From NCBI GenBank assembly GCA_963731125.1, contig CAVSVP010000028.1, positions 1-51,313 on the forward strand: a stretch of 51,313 nucleotides of DNA, in the 5' to 3' direction. A program made the position numbers and the translations under genes. The notes under the pieces are model-generated. The model made no database searches. It was not told the DNA's origin and saw only the letters and a program-made list of their open reading frames with translations. The DNA comes from CAVSVP01 sp963731125 (GTDB taxonomy: Bacteria > Pseudomonadota > Gammaproteobacteria > Competibacterales > Competibacteraceae). Below, in pieces: positions 17,228 to 25,910 of this stretch (the first letter of the stretch is position 1; each line of letters starts with the position of its first letter).

Positions 17228-18784
17228 TCAGATATTTTTAGGAGACGTCGTTTTTGATTTCGTTTTTTTGGTTTTTGGTTTTTGGTTTTTTGAAGACTTC
17301 TCTGCTGTCTTATCGACACACTCCACTCTCGGTGCAAACGCCTCTGTCGGCGGTGCAGTTAAAGGCGGGGGCGGAATTGAATTGTCCTCCAAAAGTCGAA
17401 TTGGTTTACCATCTAAACCAGTATTCAGATTTTCTTCGCAAGCTGCTGGTTTCGTGGCCATAGAGTTGTTTACTGGTTTACTGATGGAATTTGATGTATC
17501 TCCGGCTGAACCTAGTGCTACACTGGTAACAGTGCGGCTGTTATTGGCACTATCTTCATACTGCTCAAGTTGGCCGCTTGTTTTCCGACCCTTGGAGGAT
17601 TTGGCTGTCAGTTCCTCACTTTTTGTCTCGGAATCTAGTTCACCAAATTTCTGTTGCAAATTACTACTAACCAAGTCTTCTGTTACATTGGACGTTACTA
17701 GTAATTCCAAAGAATTCTCCTTAACCTCCGGGCCATTCGGTGTAACAAATCTGGTACGAAATCGAGGCCTCGATGACCCCGCTGGAACGCAGGCATAATA
17801 CTCGGCAGCAAACTCAGAAAATCCCCAAAAAGCACCACACCAGCCAACTCCGCGTGTAACACTCAATTGATCCTCTATTTTCAAAAGGACCTCTTGCAAT
17901 TTTTGTCGATCAAGAGGTTCATTCTCTACGCGCATCATATGACACAGTTTTAAGAAGACTACTGTGGATACTAAAGCACCTGGCAAGCTGGCATATTGAT
18001 CAAAAGCATTAGAAGTGCCTTTTTTTATTAAGTCATTTAGAATTTCAGTAACTACGGCAGAACGCTTTCTCTCATGCCATTCTGAGATAACTTCCTTCAT
18101 ACCAAAATATTCAATCTCTTTATCGTTAGACTTGCAATAATGGCAAAGTACATGACCAGCATCCTGTATGAATCCAATATCGAAGTTAGGGATCGGTCCC
18201 GTTCTTGAATAGCAAAAAAGAGTTTCAAGATAGGGCTGTCCTTTTAGAGCCGAATTGAGACCCTCTTGTCGTGCTTGAACAGCACTAAACACGGTTTGGT
18301 CTATTTCTTTACTATACCGCGAAATATTTTCTATTTCATCAGCATAAATGGTTAACAATGCTGAAGCCCCCCGACGCGCAGATTGTTCTATAATTTTTTT
18401 CTTTAAGGAAAGAATTACAGACTCTGACAGAATTAGTTTATCAACTAGTTTGGAATTACTACCTAACCTGTTTGCAAGAATTTTTTGGTCTTGCGATGTT
18501 AATGTATAAACTGCGACGGCATCTTCGAAATAAAATTCTGCGTAAGTATGTCCGAATCCTTTAATCGGTTCATAATTTATGAATTTTACAACGACAACGC
18601 TTCCTGTATCTTCGAAAGAAGGTATTGTATTAAGCAGTCTATCGGTAAAGTCATCGCCTTCAGAAAACGGCAATTCTCTCTGCCTTCCTGCAACCCAGCG
18701 ACCATTAGGTAAACGAATGCTGCCTAAACGAAAGAGGTTATTGAATTCTTCAACCAGCATTGGTACAAAATAATTATAATTCAT
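17228..18784 (-). CDS. unrecognised protein of Hsp70-helicase operon
   Basis: I do not recognise this 518-residue protein. Residues 1 to about 340 look like a folded domain (starts MNYNYFVPMLVEEFNNLF) with several cysteine/histidine-containing segments, such as HVLCHYCKSND near residue 213. Residues from about 345 to the end are low-complexity, rich in Ser, Thr, Asn and Lys, and finish in a lysine-rich tail (PKTKKTKSKTTS), suggesting a disordered nucleic-acid- or partner-binding extension. It is the third gene of the operon, 19 bases after the helicase gene. Its low GC content, shared with the helicase gene, differs from the cas genes and suggests transfer. Confidence 0.8.
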   Translation of the reverse strand: MNYNYFVPMLVEEFNNLFRLGSIRLPNGRWVAGRQRELPFSEGDDFTDRLLNTIPSFEDTGSVVVVKFINYEPIKGFGHTYAEFYFEDAVAVYTLTSQDQKILANRLGSNSKLVDKLILSESVILSLKKKIIEQSARRGASALLTIYADEIENISRYSKEIDQTVFSAVQARQEGLNSALKGQPYLETLFCYSRTGPIPNFDIGFIQDAGHVLCHYCKSNDKEIEYFGMKEVISEWHERKRSAVVTEILNDLIKKGTSNAFDQYASLPGALVSTVVFLKLCHMMRVENEPLDRQKLQEVLLKIEDQLSVTRGVGWCGAFWGFSEFAAEYYACVPAGSSRPRFRTRFVTPNGPEVKENSLELLVTSNVTEDLVSSNLQQKFGELDSETKSEELTAKSSKGRKTSGQLEQYEDSANNSRTVTSVALGSAGDTSNSISKPVNNSMATKPAACEENLNTGLDGKPIRLLEDNSIPPPPLTAPPTEAFAPRVECVDKTAEKSSKNQKPKTKKTKSKTTSPKNI

Positions 18785-18803
18785 TTTGGCTACCTTGGAT
18801 CAC

Positions 18804-19973
18804 TCAAAAGTCAATCACAGAATCCATGTTGTTGATGCTATGGGAATTGGTTTCTGTTGCTGTGCCACAAACTGAAATGAGATGATAAGGAATTCGCTTA
18901 ATGAACTCGTGAGGTTCTCCATAGTAACTGAGGAATAGATCGCGGCGGCTTCTGGTTAAGGCGACAAAAAACATCCGTTGTGCAATATTGACATCTTTCC
19001 AAATAATCACTTCCCTAGTCAGGCTAGGTAGGAAAACGGCCTCGAAATCTAAGCCTTTGGCACTGTGGTAAGTTAACGCTGAAACCAGACTATTAGCATC
19101 GGCTTCCCGCATTGATCCGGCACCACCTCCAATAACTTGCAAGGGTAGCCCTTGCTGTCTTAAGTGTTCATTTAAATTACTATAGTTGTACCTTCTCTTT
19201 CTATTCCAAAGGTAGTTATAAACAGCACGCCATTCAGATTTTCTTTCGTATGCGAGTATAGCGTTGCAAAACCGATTAATCGTGTCATTTTCTGGAAATA
19301 GAACACCGGTTGCAAGACCATTTCTTGCATATTCTTGAGCTCTTTTCCAGACACTTTTAAATTCTTCAAGTTGATCGCAATACCGTATAAGCTGAACGGT
19401 TACATTAGCAACTCTTTTGTCCACTTCAAAAGACATAAATGCCGCTGGATTATCTACAAAAAAAGCAGCAATCTTCTGAATATTCGCAGGTAACCGATAA
19501 ATTTTTTTTAGTAGTGGTTGTTCCAAATTTGGAATGCTAGCAATGTACGAAGGAGAGCATCCGTTGCTATAAATCGATTGAGAAAAATCACCGGCTATCA
19601 AAACCTTCTTACCCGTTTTGAAAACACGCTTTAAAACCTTTTCTTCAATATCCTGTGTTTCGTCAATGATGATTAAATCCCATCTTCCACTTTTTCGGAA
19701 AAAATCATGCGCAGTAAAAATAGATACCTTTTCAAGCAATACAGTTGGTATACCGGCTCGCATCATATCAATAAGCGAATGAGTAAATAACACCATACAT
19801 ACATTCAAATTGGAATTTGCGCTTAAGGTATTACTTAACACCTTCACCAACGAAATACTTTTTCCGCTGCCTGCTGGCCCTTGTATAAACATGGGTCTTG
19901 AAGCTTTTGTTGCTAGATCAATAACGTGTCTCTGATCTGGGTCTAGCTTATGATCTGGAATCATCCATGACAT
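18804..19973 (-). CDS. UvrD-like superfamily 1 helicase/ATPase
   Basis: The 389-residue protein has SF1 helicase motifs in order: Walker A QGPAGSGKS at 31-39, Walker B IIIDETQD near 101-108, motif III IAGDFSQSIY near 126-135, motif V YHSAKGLDFEAVFLP near 304-318 and motif VI FVALTRSRRDLFL near 336-348. It is short for a UvrD/Rep helicase, which runs about 670-720 residues, so it lacks much of the 1B/2B subdomains. This resembles compact SF1 ATPases found in several conflict systems. It sits 32 bases after the Hsp70-like gene and 19 before the 518-residue gene, on the same strand, so the three are probably cotranscribed. Confidence 0.88.
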   Translation of the reverse strand: MSWMIPDHKLDPDQRHVIDLATKASRPMFIQGPAGSGKSISLVKVLSNTLSANSNLNVCMVLFTHSLIDMMRAGIPTVLLEKVSIFTAHDFFRKSGRWDLIIIDETQDIEEKVLKRVFKTGKKVLIAGDFSQSIYSNGCSPSYIASIPNLEQPLLKKIYRLPANIQKIAAFFVDNPAAFMSFEVDKRVANVTVQLIRYCDQLEEFKSVWKRAQEYARNGLATGVLFPENDTINRFCNAILAYERKSEWRAVYNYLWNRKRRYNYSNLNEHLRQQGLPLQVIGGGAGSMREADANSLVSALTYHSAKGLDFEAVFLPSLTREVIIWKDVNIAQRMFFVALTRSRRDLFLSYYGEPHEFIKRIPYHLISVCGTATETNSHSINNMDSVIDF

Positions 19974-20005
19974 GGGTGTGCTCCTGCACGTTTCAGTAAC
20001 TTCAG

Positions 20006-22438
20006 TTAAGTGTGTTCCACGGCTTTTACTTCACTCTCGGATAACAATCCGACTTTTTCCAGTAAGTTTTCCTGAGCGAATTCATTTTGGTGTGTCATCT
20101 GCTGCTTCCACTCTTTTTCCACTCGCTGAACTATTTGCTCTTGCTTTAACAGCTTTGCAGCTTTAACCAATCGTCCATAGTCGGAAATTGGCAATCTACC
20201 CAATTCAAATAAGTCAAACATCAAGTGGTAAGCCCGCTCAATCAATTTGGTTCCTCTTGCTTGTTGCTTTCTTTTCAGAAACTGCCCATAGACCAGTAGA
20301 GTGTAATAAGCGTCGCAATCGAGCTTCAAAGATTGCTCCATTAATTCCACATAGGCAGTCTCATCATCGTTTTCTTTATCAAGGGCCAGATTAAAGGCGG
20401 TGATGGTTGTAGGATTACGTTGGTAAGCAATGTCTGCCCATTGTTGGCTTAACTTAGTTCGACCGGCGTGAGAATAGTGGTAGCAAATATCAGTCTCGTA
20501 TCGATGAATGCTGTCCATCTGTTGAACAGTTTCTAGTGTTTCCGCTGCACGGAGATGGTTGCCGTCCTCAGCATAGGCATTCGCGAGCGTTTTCAGGCTG
20601 TCTACCGATGGCCGGCCATGATTCTGGGCGGCGGATTGATTGGCTTGTTTCAAGGCTTCCATGACCTTACGTTTGGTAGATGTCAGAGGGGTATTGGCAA
20701 ATGGATTCAGGTACTCACATTGAGGAGCCAACTTGTCAGTTATTGCTTGAACTTTTACGAGCTTATCGGCGGTGAGTTCTGCGTTTAGAGTGACTGTTGT
20801 TCCCTGCGGAAAACCCTTACCGTCCTCGCTAGGAATGCGAATAACATAGAGCAGTTTCTCTCTCACAGAGACGTAAATCGGTATCTCGATGGCGTCCTGC
20901 CATTCGGAACCAGTAAACAATCGGGCAATGGTCACTGGTGAACTAGGTATACTAGTGCCTGCCGGAACGAGTACATTGAGTTGATTGTCACGAGTGAGAT
21001 AGAATAGAGGTTCGCTGATGATTGGGCGGATGATGTTGATACCAAAGCCATGCAGCAGTTGGGAATGAATAGCGGCTCCCATTGACACATGAGAACGCAT
21101 ATCTAAAGGCAGCTCCATCTCAACATCTGGCATCGCTCGGACCAATGCATCATGCACATACGGATTCTGAGAACTGCCGCCAATCATTAGGAGCAGATCG
21201 AGATCGTTTACTGAGAGATCGGCCTTACGAAGTGCGCTATGAATCAGGGTGAAAACACTAACAACGCTGGCTTCTTCGTCATAATGGTCGGAGGCTGAAT
21301 CAAGGTCCAGGAAAGGAGCCATAACCTCAGCAAATTCTCGGTAGGAAAGGCTCAATTCTCCCACTTTTAAGCTTCGCTTGGGTAGTCTGATGTCTTCAAG
21401 ACCAGCCAAGCTGATACGTTCATCACTGTAGGCCAATTGGGGCAGCCGGTTTGCCACGGATTCGGCAGCTACTTGCTTACAAATCTTGATCTTCACAATC
21501 TCGGCATAACCTAGCAGAGCGGGAATGATGCGCTTATTGATGTCAGGCGTCCGCAGCGCATCCTGAGATAAGCTATTTCGCTCCAGGACCTGAGGCAGCA
21601 GGATTTTGTAGGCGATTGCTTTATCGATATCGTTGCCGCCGAGTGGTTCAAATCGAGAAATGGAAAGATTCTTTGAGTAATAACCCTGCTGTGCTTTGCC
21701 AATCTCAAGAATGGAGATGTCGCAGGTTCCAGCCCCGAAGTCAAATACCATGATATGTAACGGCCTGTCTTCGGGAATATGGTAATACTGCAGGTTGTTA
21801 GTATTGTATTCTGCTATATAGTTGAGGAAAGCGGCATTAGGTTCATCGATCAACGCGCGATTTTCGACGGGGATACCTACATTCTGCAATGCTTCCAACA
21901 ACTCACGGCGCTGATTGGCCTCGAATGCAGCCGGGATGCTGATCGCGTAAAAGACATTGCGGGGCAACCCATTCTCTTCGATGTAACGTGTAATACCTTC
22001 TTTAAGGAAACGAAAGAACACGATCGCCGCATCCTTGGGAGTAAGAATAGTCGCAATGGGATGCCCTTGTCCAAGTTCGCTTGAGTAGTAGCGCGGGCCT
22101 AGATCGGTGCCTAGCTCGATCTTAAAAGAATGCCAAAGGTTACGACCAAGGTGCAGCCGCTGCTTCAACTGATGAGCACCGGCACCAATTAGCAGTTGAT
22201 TGCAATACCAGGCAATAGCAGTGGGTACAAGGTGACTCTCGTAGAGGCGGCCGTCATCTAATAGTTGCAAAAGCGTAATGGTGCGAGTAGTGATTGGATT
22301 GTGCCTATCCCCAATCAACGAAAAACTCACCACCGATGTCGAAGTTCCAAAATCGATGCCGACAAAGGTGCGGTTGCGGATATTAGTTGCGTCAGAGAGT
22401 TCGGGTAAAAGATTTCTGAGTGTAAGTTCGCCTTCCAT
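20006..22438 (-). CDS. Hsp70-like ATPase with C-terminal repeat region
   Basis: The 810-residue protein begins with an Hsp70/actin-fold ATPase domain. Phosphate-1 is GIDFGTSTSVVSFS at 27-40, phosphate-2 VFDFGAGTCDISIL near 245, and the adenosine motif LLMIGGSSQNPYVHDAL near 430. In place of a canonical DnaK substrate-binding domain it has a short beta-type segment. A helical, TPR-like region then runs from about 600 to the end (LANAYAEDGNHLRAAETLE is one repeat-like unit). I start at the ATG at 22438, which is preceded by ACGGAG at good spacing; a GTG three codons upstream also exists. It heads an operon with an SF1 helicase. It is not a housekeeping DnaK: no grpE or dnaJ is nearby. Confidence 0.9.
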   Translation of the reverse strand: MEGELTLRNLLPELSDATNIRNRTFVGIDFGTSTSVVSFSLIGDRHNPITTRTITLLQLLDDGRLYESHLVPTAIAWYCNQLLIGAGAHQLKQRLHLGRNLWHSFKIELGTDLGPRYYSSELGQGHPIATILTPKDAAIVFFRFLKEGITRYIEENGLPRNVFYAISIPAAFEANQRRELLEALQNVGIPVENRALIDEPNAAFLNYIAEYNTNNLQYYHIPEDRPLHIMVFDFGAGTCDISILEIGKAQQGYYSKNLSISRFEPLGGNDIDKAIAYKILLPQVLERNSLSQDALRTPDINKRIIPALLGYAEIVKIKICKQVAAESVANRLPQLAYSDERISLAGLEDIRLPKRSLKVGELSLSYREFAEVMAPFLDLDSASDHYDEEASVVSVFTLIHSALRKADLSVNDLDLLLMIGGSSQNPYVHDALVRAMPDVEMELPLDMRSHVSMGAAIHSQLLHGFGINIIRPIISEPLFYLTRDNQLNVLVPAGTSIPSSPVTIARLFTGSEWQDAIEIPIYVSVREKLLYVIRIPSEDGKGFPQGTTVTLNAELTADKLVKVQAITDKLAPQCEYLNPFANTPLTSTKRKVMEALKQANQSAAQNHGRPSVDSLKTLANAYAEDGNHLRAAETLETVQQMDSIHRYETDICYHYSHAGRTKLSQQWADIAYQRNPTTITAFNLALDKENDDETAYVELMEQSLKLDCDAYYTLLVYGQFLKRKQQARGTKLIERAYHLMFDLFELGRLPISDYGRLVKAAKLLKQEQIVQRVEKEWKQQMTHQNEFAQENLLEKVGLLSESEVKAVEHT

Positions 22439-22750
22439 GGCAAGCACTCCGTATCCGTGTTATTTCTAATACTATAAGCTCAAATCCAAAAAAAACTATC
22501 TTAAAAACATAACACTAAACTGCTTTTCATATTACGTCCACACCGCTTTTTAGTTTCGCTCTTAATCACATTTTATCGAATTGAATCACATATTCCACTA
22601 TAAGCTCAGTTTCTAAAGCAACTTGGCACATTCACTAATTCTCCTTAACTTAAGTCATCGGCTATTTCTAACATTTGAAGGCTAAAGAGCTGTGCAAGAA
22701 AAGTTTTAACTATCAATGACTTACTGAGCAGTTAGGGTGTAGGTAGTGTC
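22439..22750 (-). promoter_or_regulatory. upstream region of the Hsp70-like operon
   Basis: This AT-rich 310-base stretch must hold the promoter of the three-gene minus-strand operon. I cannot single out -35/-10 elements with confidence. Its far end is one copy of the 9-bp target duplication of the adjacent IS (GGTAGTGTC, 22742-22750), so the IS lies about 310 bases upstream of the first gene. Confidence 0.4.
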
Positions 22751-22769
22751 TGGCCTGATGAAAACAACT

Positions 22770-24212
22770 CTATGCCGCCTCCGCTAATTGATCCTGTTTT
22801 TGTTCCTTTTTGTTAGGGCGAGTAAGCGCCTCTCTTCGCTTGGCTTGAACGGACTTACCCAGTTTCTGTTGGCACCAGTCAATAATACGCTTGGTCGGCA
22901 CCGTTTCTAAGGCCGTTTTCACGACCTCGGCGGTGGTGGTCGAGACGAGGGCCGCCACCGCGAGGACCAGACCGGTAAAGCCGCTTTTCACTTGGTCGCG
23001 GGCGAGTCGCTTTAAGCTCCCGAAGACCGATTCAATGACCTCACTACTAGCGACCAGGCGCTCGCCGGGGTTGGCTTTGAACGCTTCTTGCGCCACAAAG
23101 CTCACGAGCGCTTGTTGCACGCGTTTGGCGGGAGCGGTAGAGGCGACCCCCGTTAGGCGTTTTTTCAACGACCGGTGACAGCCTCTTGACAAGCCCTGGG
23201 TGCGCACAAAGGTTTCCGTGATGAGCGCTACGCTGAAGAGCTCGCGCCAGGTCGCCAGGGCGTCACGAAAGTCCCTGACCCAACCCAACTTGGCTTGCAC
23301 AACCACCGGCTCATAGGTCGTCGTCAGCTCTGGGGGCTGGCACTGCACAAACGCCAATATCTTCTCGGCCCAGTCCCGTAGGCACTCCACATTCATATAG
23401 CGGGCTTTGGCTTTCTGGGGTGGCGGGGCCAACGGTGCCAACGCGGTTTGCTGGAGTTGGCAACGGGGGTGTGCGGCCCGTTGGCAAAAGTCTTGCCACT
23501 GTTCATCCCCCTGCAGTTCATGCTTTAACACGAGGGCCACTTTATGCTTAATATCATACAGTGAGACGGTCTCTGGGTGTGCGTGACAAAAGCGCTCGAT
23601 GCCGACTTTCAGATCCGAGCCGTGGTCGCTCACAATGGCGCGTGGTGTGCCGGTTTTTTTCCGCGTCTCTTCGAGTTGTTGATACACGATCTCCCCCGTC
23701 GATTGAGCCACCGGCAATAACTCGATCGGTTCTACTTGCTCATGGCGTAGGCAGTAATTGGTCCCCGGCAACGTGCTTAAGCGAACGCCCACAATAAGCA
23801 GACATTTCTCCGGACCCAATTGCACCGGATGATCCACAATCCAGACCCAATCCGGCGCTGGCTCTTTGGGACGCATTAAGTTGTAATAACCTAACCGCAG
23901 CAACCATAGCCGCCCGGTCGACCAGACCGGGCACGCCCCAGGCAGGTCAAAAACCGCCATTACCACCGCGATAGCGCGACTGGCCCCACGAAGACTGGTG
24001 GCAGCACCGAGCACCAACGACATAAACAGCATTATCAGGCCCAGGGTATACTGATGGGCCAGCGGTGCCGAGCTGAACTCGCCCGGGTAACCGGGGGTAC
24101 TGATCAGCTCAGCAGACTTTTTTTTAATGCCCCCAGCTCTGCTTCCAGTGCCCGTTCTTTGGCCCTCAGCATCGCTAATTCCTCCTCGAGGGCGTTGGCC
24201 TTCGTCTTCCAC
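22770..24212 (-). CDS. IS transposase, main ORF (frameshift fusion with the upstream ORF)
   Basis: The frame from 24212 gives 480 residues, but the first 28 or so are probably not used. The genuine protein is likely made by a -1 shift at an A8 run (T8 on the plus strand at 24118-24125), joining the upstream ORF to KKKSAELIST and the rest. Candidate DDE residues are seen in WVWIVDHPV near 124, AIVSDHGSDLK near 196 and EVIESVFGSLK near 400. A hydrophobic stretch (LGLIMLFMSLVLGA) lies near 58-71. I do not recognise the exact family. Confidence 0.8.
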   Translation of the reverse strand: MEDEGQRPRGGISDAEGQRTGTGSRAGGIKKKSAELISTPGYPGEFSSAPLAHQYTLGLIMLFMSLVLGAATSLRGASRAIAVVMAVFDLPGACPVWSTGRLWLLRLGYYNLMRPKEPAPDWVWIVDHPVQLGPEKCLLIVGVRLSTLPGTNYCLRHEQVEPIELLPVAQSTGEIVYQQLEETRKKTGTPRAIVSDHGSDLKVGIERFCHAHPETVSLYDIKHKVALVLKHELQGDEQWQDFCQRAAHPRCQLQQTALAPLAPPPQKAKARYMNVECLRDWAEKILAFVQCQPPELTTTYEPVVVQAKLGWVRDFRDALATWRELFSVALITETFVRTQGLSRGCHRSLKKRLTGVASTAPAKRVQQALVSFVAQEAFKANPGERLVASSEVIESVFGSLKRLARDQVKSGFTGLVLAVAALVSTTTAEVVKTALETVPTKRIIDWCQQKLGKSVQAKRREALTRPNKKEQKQDQLAEAA

Positions 24213-24376
24213 CGGGCGCGACTGGTCTCTAGAAAACGAATCCGATTCTTCAATAGCTTCAGCGCTTGTTTGGCTTCACCCGCTTTGCGTTTCCACTGGC
24301 CTCGGCTTTTTTCAAAAAAGCGGATCAGTTTGTGACGCGGACTTTTATAACCCAGTGACCCAGCAGTGCTCGACAT
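24104..24376 (-). CDS. IS transposase, N-terminal coiled-coil ORF
   Basis: The 90-residue product is lysine-, glutamate- and alanine-rich with heptad-like spacing (KANALEEELAMLRAKERAL), indicating a coiled coil that probably dimerises the transposase. It ends just past the A8 slip site. In the -1 frame the sequence continues without a stop into the main transposase ORF, giving a fusion of about 535 residues. This is the same layout as the ISKra4-type element at 8678-10443, though the proteins are unrelated. Confidence 0.75.
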   Translation of the reverse strand: MSSTAGSLGYKSPRHKLIRFFEKSRGQWKRKAGEAKQALKLLKNRIRFLETSRARWKTKANALEEELAMLRAKERALEAELGALKKSLLS

Positions 24377-24567
24377 GACGGACGTCCTTTCGTTGAGAAA
24401 CCCTTTCGATAAGGCGCCAAAATGAGTTCATTCATCAGGAACAAAAACAGAACTCAATTATGATAACAGGTTAGCCCAAATTTAAGCTGTTTTCATCAGC
24501 CCAGGTAGTGTCTACGCTGAGAGCTAGGCATTGGGGTCCTGCAATGGTACGGACAATGGTGCTACGG

Positions 24568-24678
24568 ACTAGTGCTCTGTCAAATTTCGATTGACGATGT
24601 TATAGCACGGTAACTTTTACTCTCACTGGTAGTTGTCGGCCATTAAACCAGTCAATCGAAGATTGATGGACCACTAGT
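24568..24678. repeat. MITE-like inverted-repeat element
   Basis: Two 28-bp arms (24568-24595 and 24651-24678) match in inverted orientation at 23 of 28 positions, both with ACTAGTG at the outer tip and TTCGATTGAC at the inner edge. They enclose 55 bases without coding potential. The 111-bp unit could be a miniature transposable element or a large hairpin. Confidence 0.6.
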
Positions 24679-24699
24679 TGGTAGTTGAGCGGAATAAAA

Positions 24700-24720
24700 A
24701 GCCCAGCATAGCGCTGGGCT
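24700..24720 (-). terminator. hairpin, possible rho-independent terminator on the minus strand
   Basis: The stem AGCCCAGC/GCTGGGCT closes a five-base loop. Read on the minus strand it is followed by TTTTTATT, as in an intrinsic terminator. No gene of the window ends here on that strand apart from the distant Tn7-like region, so its role is unclear. Confidence 0.5.
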
Positions 24721-24997
24721 AAAAACTTCTGCCAAGAAAAGTTCATATAAAATCAAGGAGAAATGCACCCCAGTTGGGGGTGCCGGAACATTATGACACG
24801 AAACCATTTGTGACTACTACCTAGGCCTAGTGACCGGTAAGCTGCAATAAATGCCACCTTTTTGCACTTAACCAGATGTCACTGCTATTTCAATCGTTTC
24901 CGGCTGGCCTAGTGCAGATGGTATCCCTACACTACGAGGCGGCCGTTGGGATGCGTCAACCGTTCAACATATGGTGAGGCGGGCGGAGAAATGAGAA

Positions 24998-25024
24998 AGC
25001 CCAGCGTTAGGTAATGCTGGGCTA
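24998..25024. repeat. second AGCCCAGC hairpin
   Basis: A stem of AGCCCAGCGTTA against TAATGCTGGGCT, with a G-T wobble and a two-base loop. It shares its outer eight bases with the hairpin at 24700, about 300 bases away. Each hairpin is followed downstream by an AAGGAG or ATAAGGAG sequence but no obvious ORF. Confidence 0.5.
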
Positions 25025-25079
25025 AGTCTTATAAGGAGTAAATATATCCTGTAAAACGCCCCAAAAAGCTAAGTCTCGT

Positions 25080-25213
25080 TGTGAAAATCCAAAGTAAGCG
25101 CTAACGGGTTTCAAAGAATCAATAACTTAGCTGTATTTCGTTCCAAAGTAATTGCAAATAAGTACTGAAGTTAATGCAAATGCCCTAACAAAATACTATA
25201 GTTGACGCAAACG
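25080..25213. promoter_or_regulatory. Tn7-like left end with TnsB-binding repeats
   Basis: Repeats of the form CCAAAGTAATTGCAAATA (25143-25160), CTGAAGTTAATGCAAATG (25165-25182) and CTATAGTTGACGCAAACG (25196-25213) follow the tip. A weaker copy lies at the tip itself (25089 onward). All match, in inverted orientation, the repeats at the right end, so they are probable TnsB sites. Promoter elements for tnsA must overlap this region. Confidence 0.85.
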
Positions 25214-25235
25214 GTTTTGGCTTTGGAGTATTTTT

Positions 25236-25910
25236 TTGGTCGCACGCACCATTCCCAAGAACTACCGCAACGTAACTGGTAGGTTGGCCAGCAGTAAAAA
25301 CCAGCGTTTAGTGGGCTTCGAGTCAACGCTGGAGAAGGATTTTTACCTGTTGCTTGAGTTTGACTCTGACGTAGCGAGCTATAAAGAGCAGCCGGTGACC
25401 ATCAGCTACAACGCCTTTGGCCAGCAACACCATTATACGCCAGACGTACTGGTGCACTACCAGCCGAGCGCTGACGTCATCCCTGCTTTATGTGAAGTCA
25501 AGTACCGAACTGACCTGCGTGATAACTGGGCCGATTACCGACTGAAGTTCAAGGCGGCACGCCGCTACGCTCGTCGACGAGGCTGGCGCTTGCGCCTGAT
25601 CACGGAGCGGGAAATCCGCACACCCCGGTTGGGTAACGCGCGGTTTCTACGTCATTACCGTGATCAAGTGGCCGACATTCAAGACCAGGCACTCGTTCTA
25701 TCAACGCTGCAGCAGCGGCAAAAGATGACCCCAGAAGCGCTGATCAGCGCTTGCAGCCATGACCCAGTTCGGCAGGCGAGCCTGATTCCGGTGCTTTGGC
25801 ACCTTATCGCCATCCGCCAGATCGCTGTCGATCTAGGCGTCCCCGTGACTATGCACAGCCCCGTTTGGTTTCTGGCGGAGGAACCGGAACCGCCATGCCG
25901 CAGCTGTTAG
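25236..25910 (+). CDS. tnsA: TnsA endonuclease
   Basis: TnsA cuts the 5' ends of the transposon so that, with TnsB, the element is excised fully. The 224-residue protein has the restriction-enzyme-like catalytic set: Glu in GFESTLEKDF near 30, Asp in YTPDVLVHY near 70 and E-x-K in LCEVKYRTD near 88-92. The C-terminal part resembles the winged-helix region that contacts TnsC. It appears to start at TTG (25236), with GGAG upstream, directly after the last left-end repeat. It overlaps tnsB by 16 bases. Confidence 0.92.
   Translation: MVARTIPKNYRNVTGRLASSKNQRLVGFESTLEKDFYLLLEFDSDVASYKEQPVTISYNAFGQQHHYTPDVLVHYQPSADVIPALCEVKYRTDLRDNWADYRLKFKAARRYARRRGWRLRLITEREIRTPRLGNARFLRHYRDQVADIQDQALVLSTLQQRQKMTPEALISACSHDPVRQASLIPVLWHLIAIRQIAVDLGVPVTMHSPVWFLAEEPEPPCRSC

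Larger units (their letters stand above)
22751..24503 (-). mobile_element. two-ORF insertion sequence, family not assigned
   Basis: The element is 1,753 bp. Its ends are inverted repeats, TGGCCTGATGAAAAC on the left and TGGGCTGATGAAAAC as the complement of the right. The flanks carry a 9-bp duplication GGTAGTGTC at 22742-22750 and 24504-24512. Two ORFs on the minus strand are joined by a probable -1 frameshift. Confidence 0.88.

Noticed and set aside
17214..17798. A 194-codon plus-strand frame starting in the Hsp70-operon tail
   Set aside because: It is antisense to the low-complexity Ser/Thr-rich C-terminus of the 518-aa gene, which has the better start and operon spacing.
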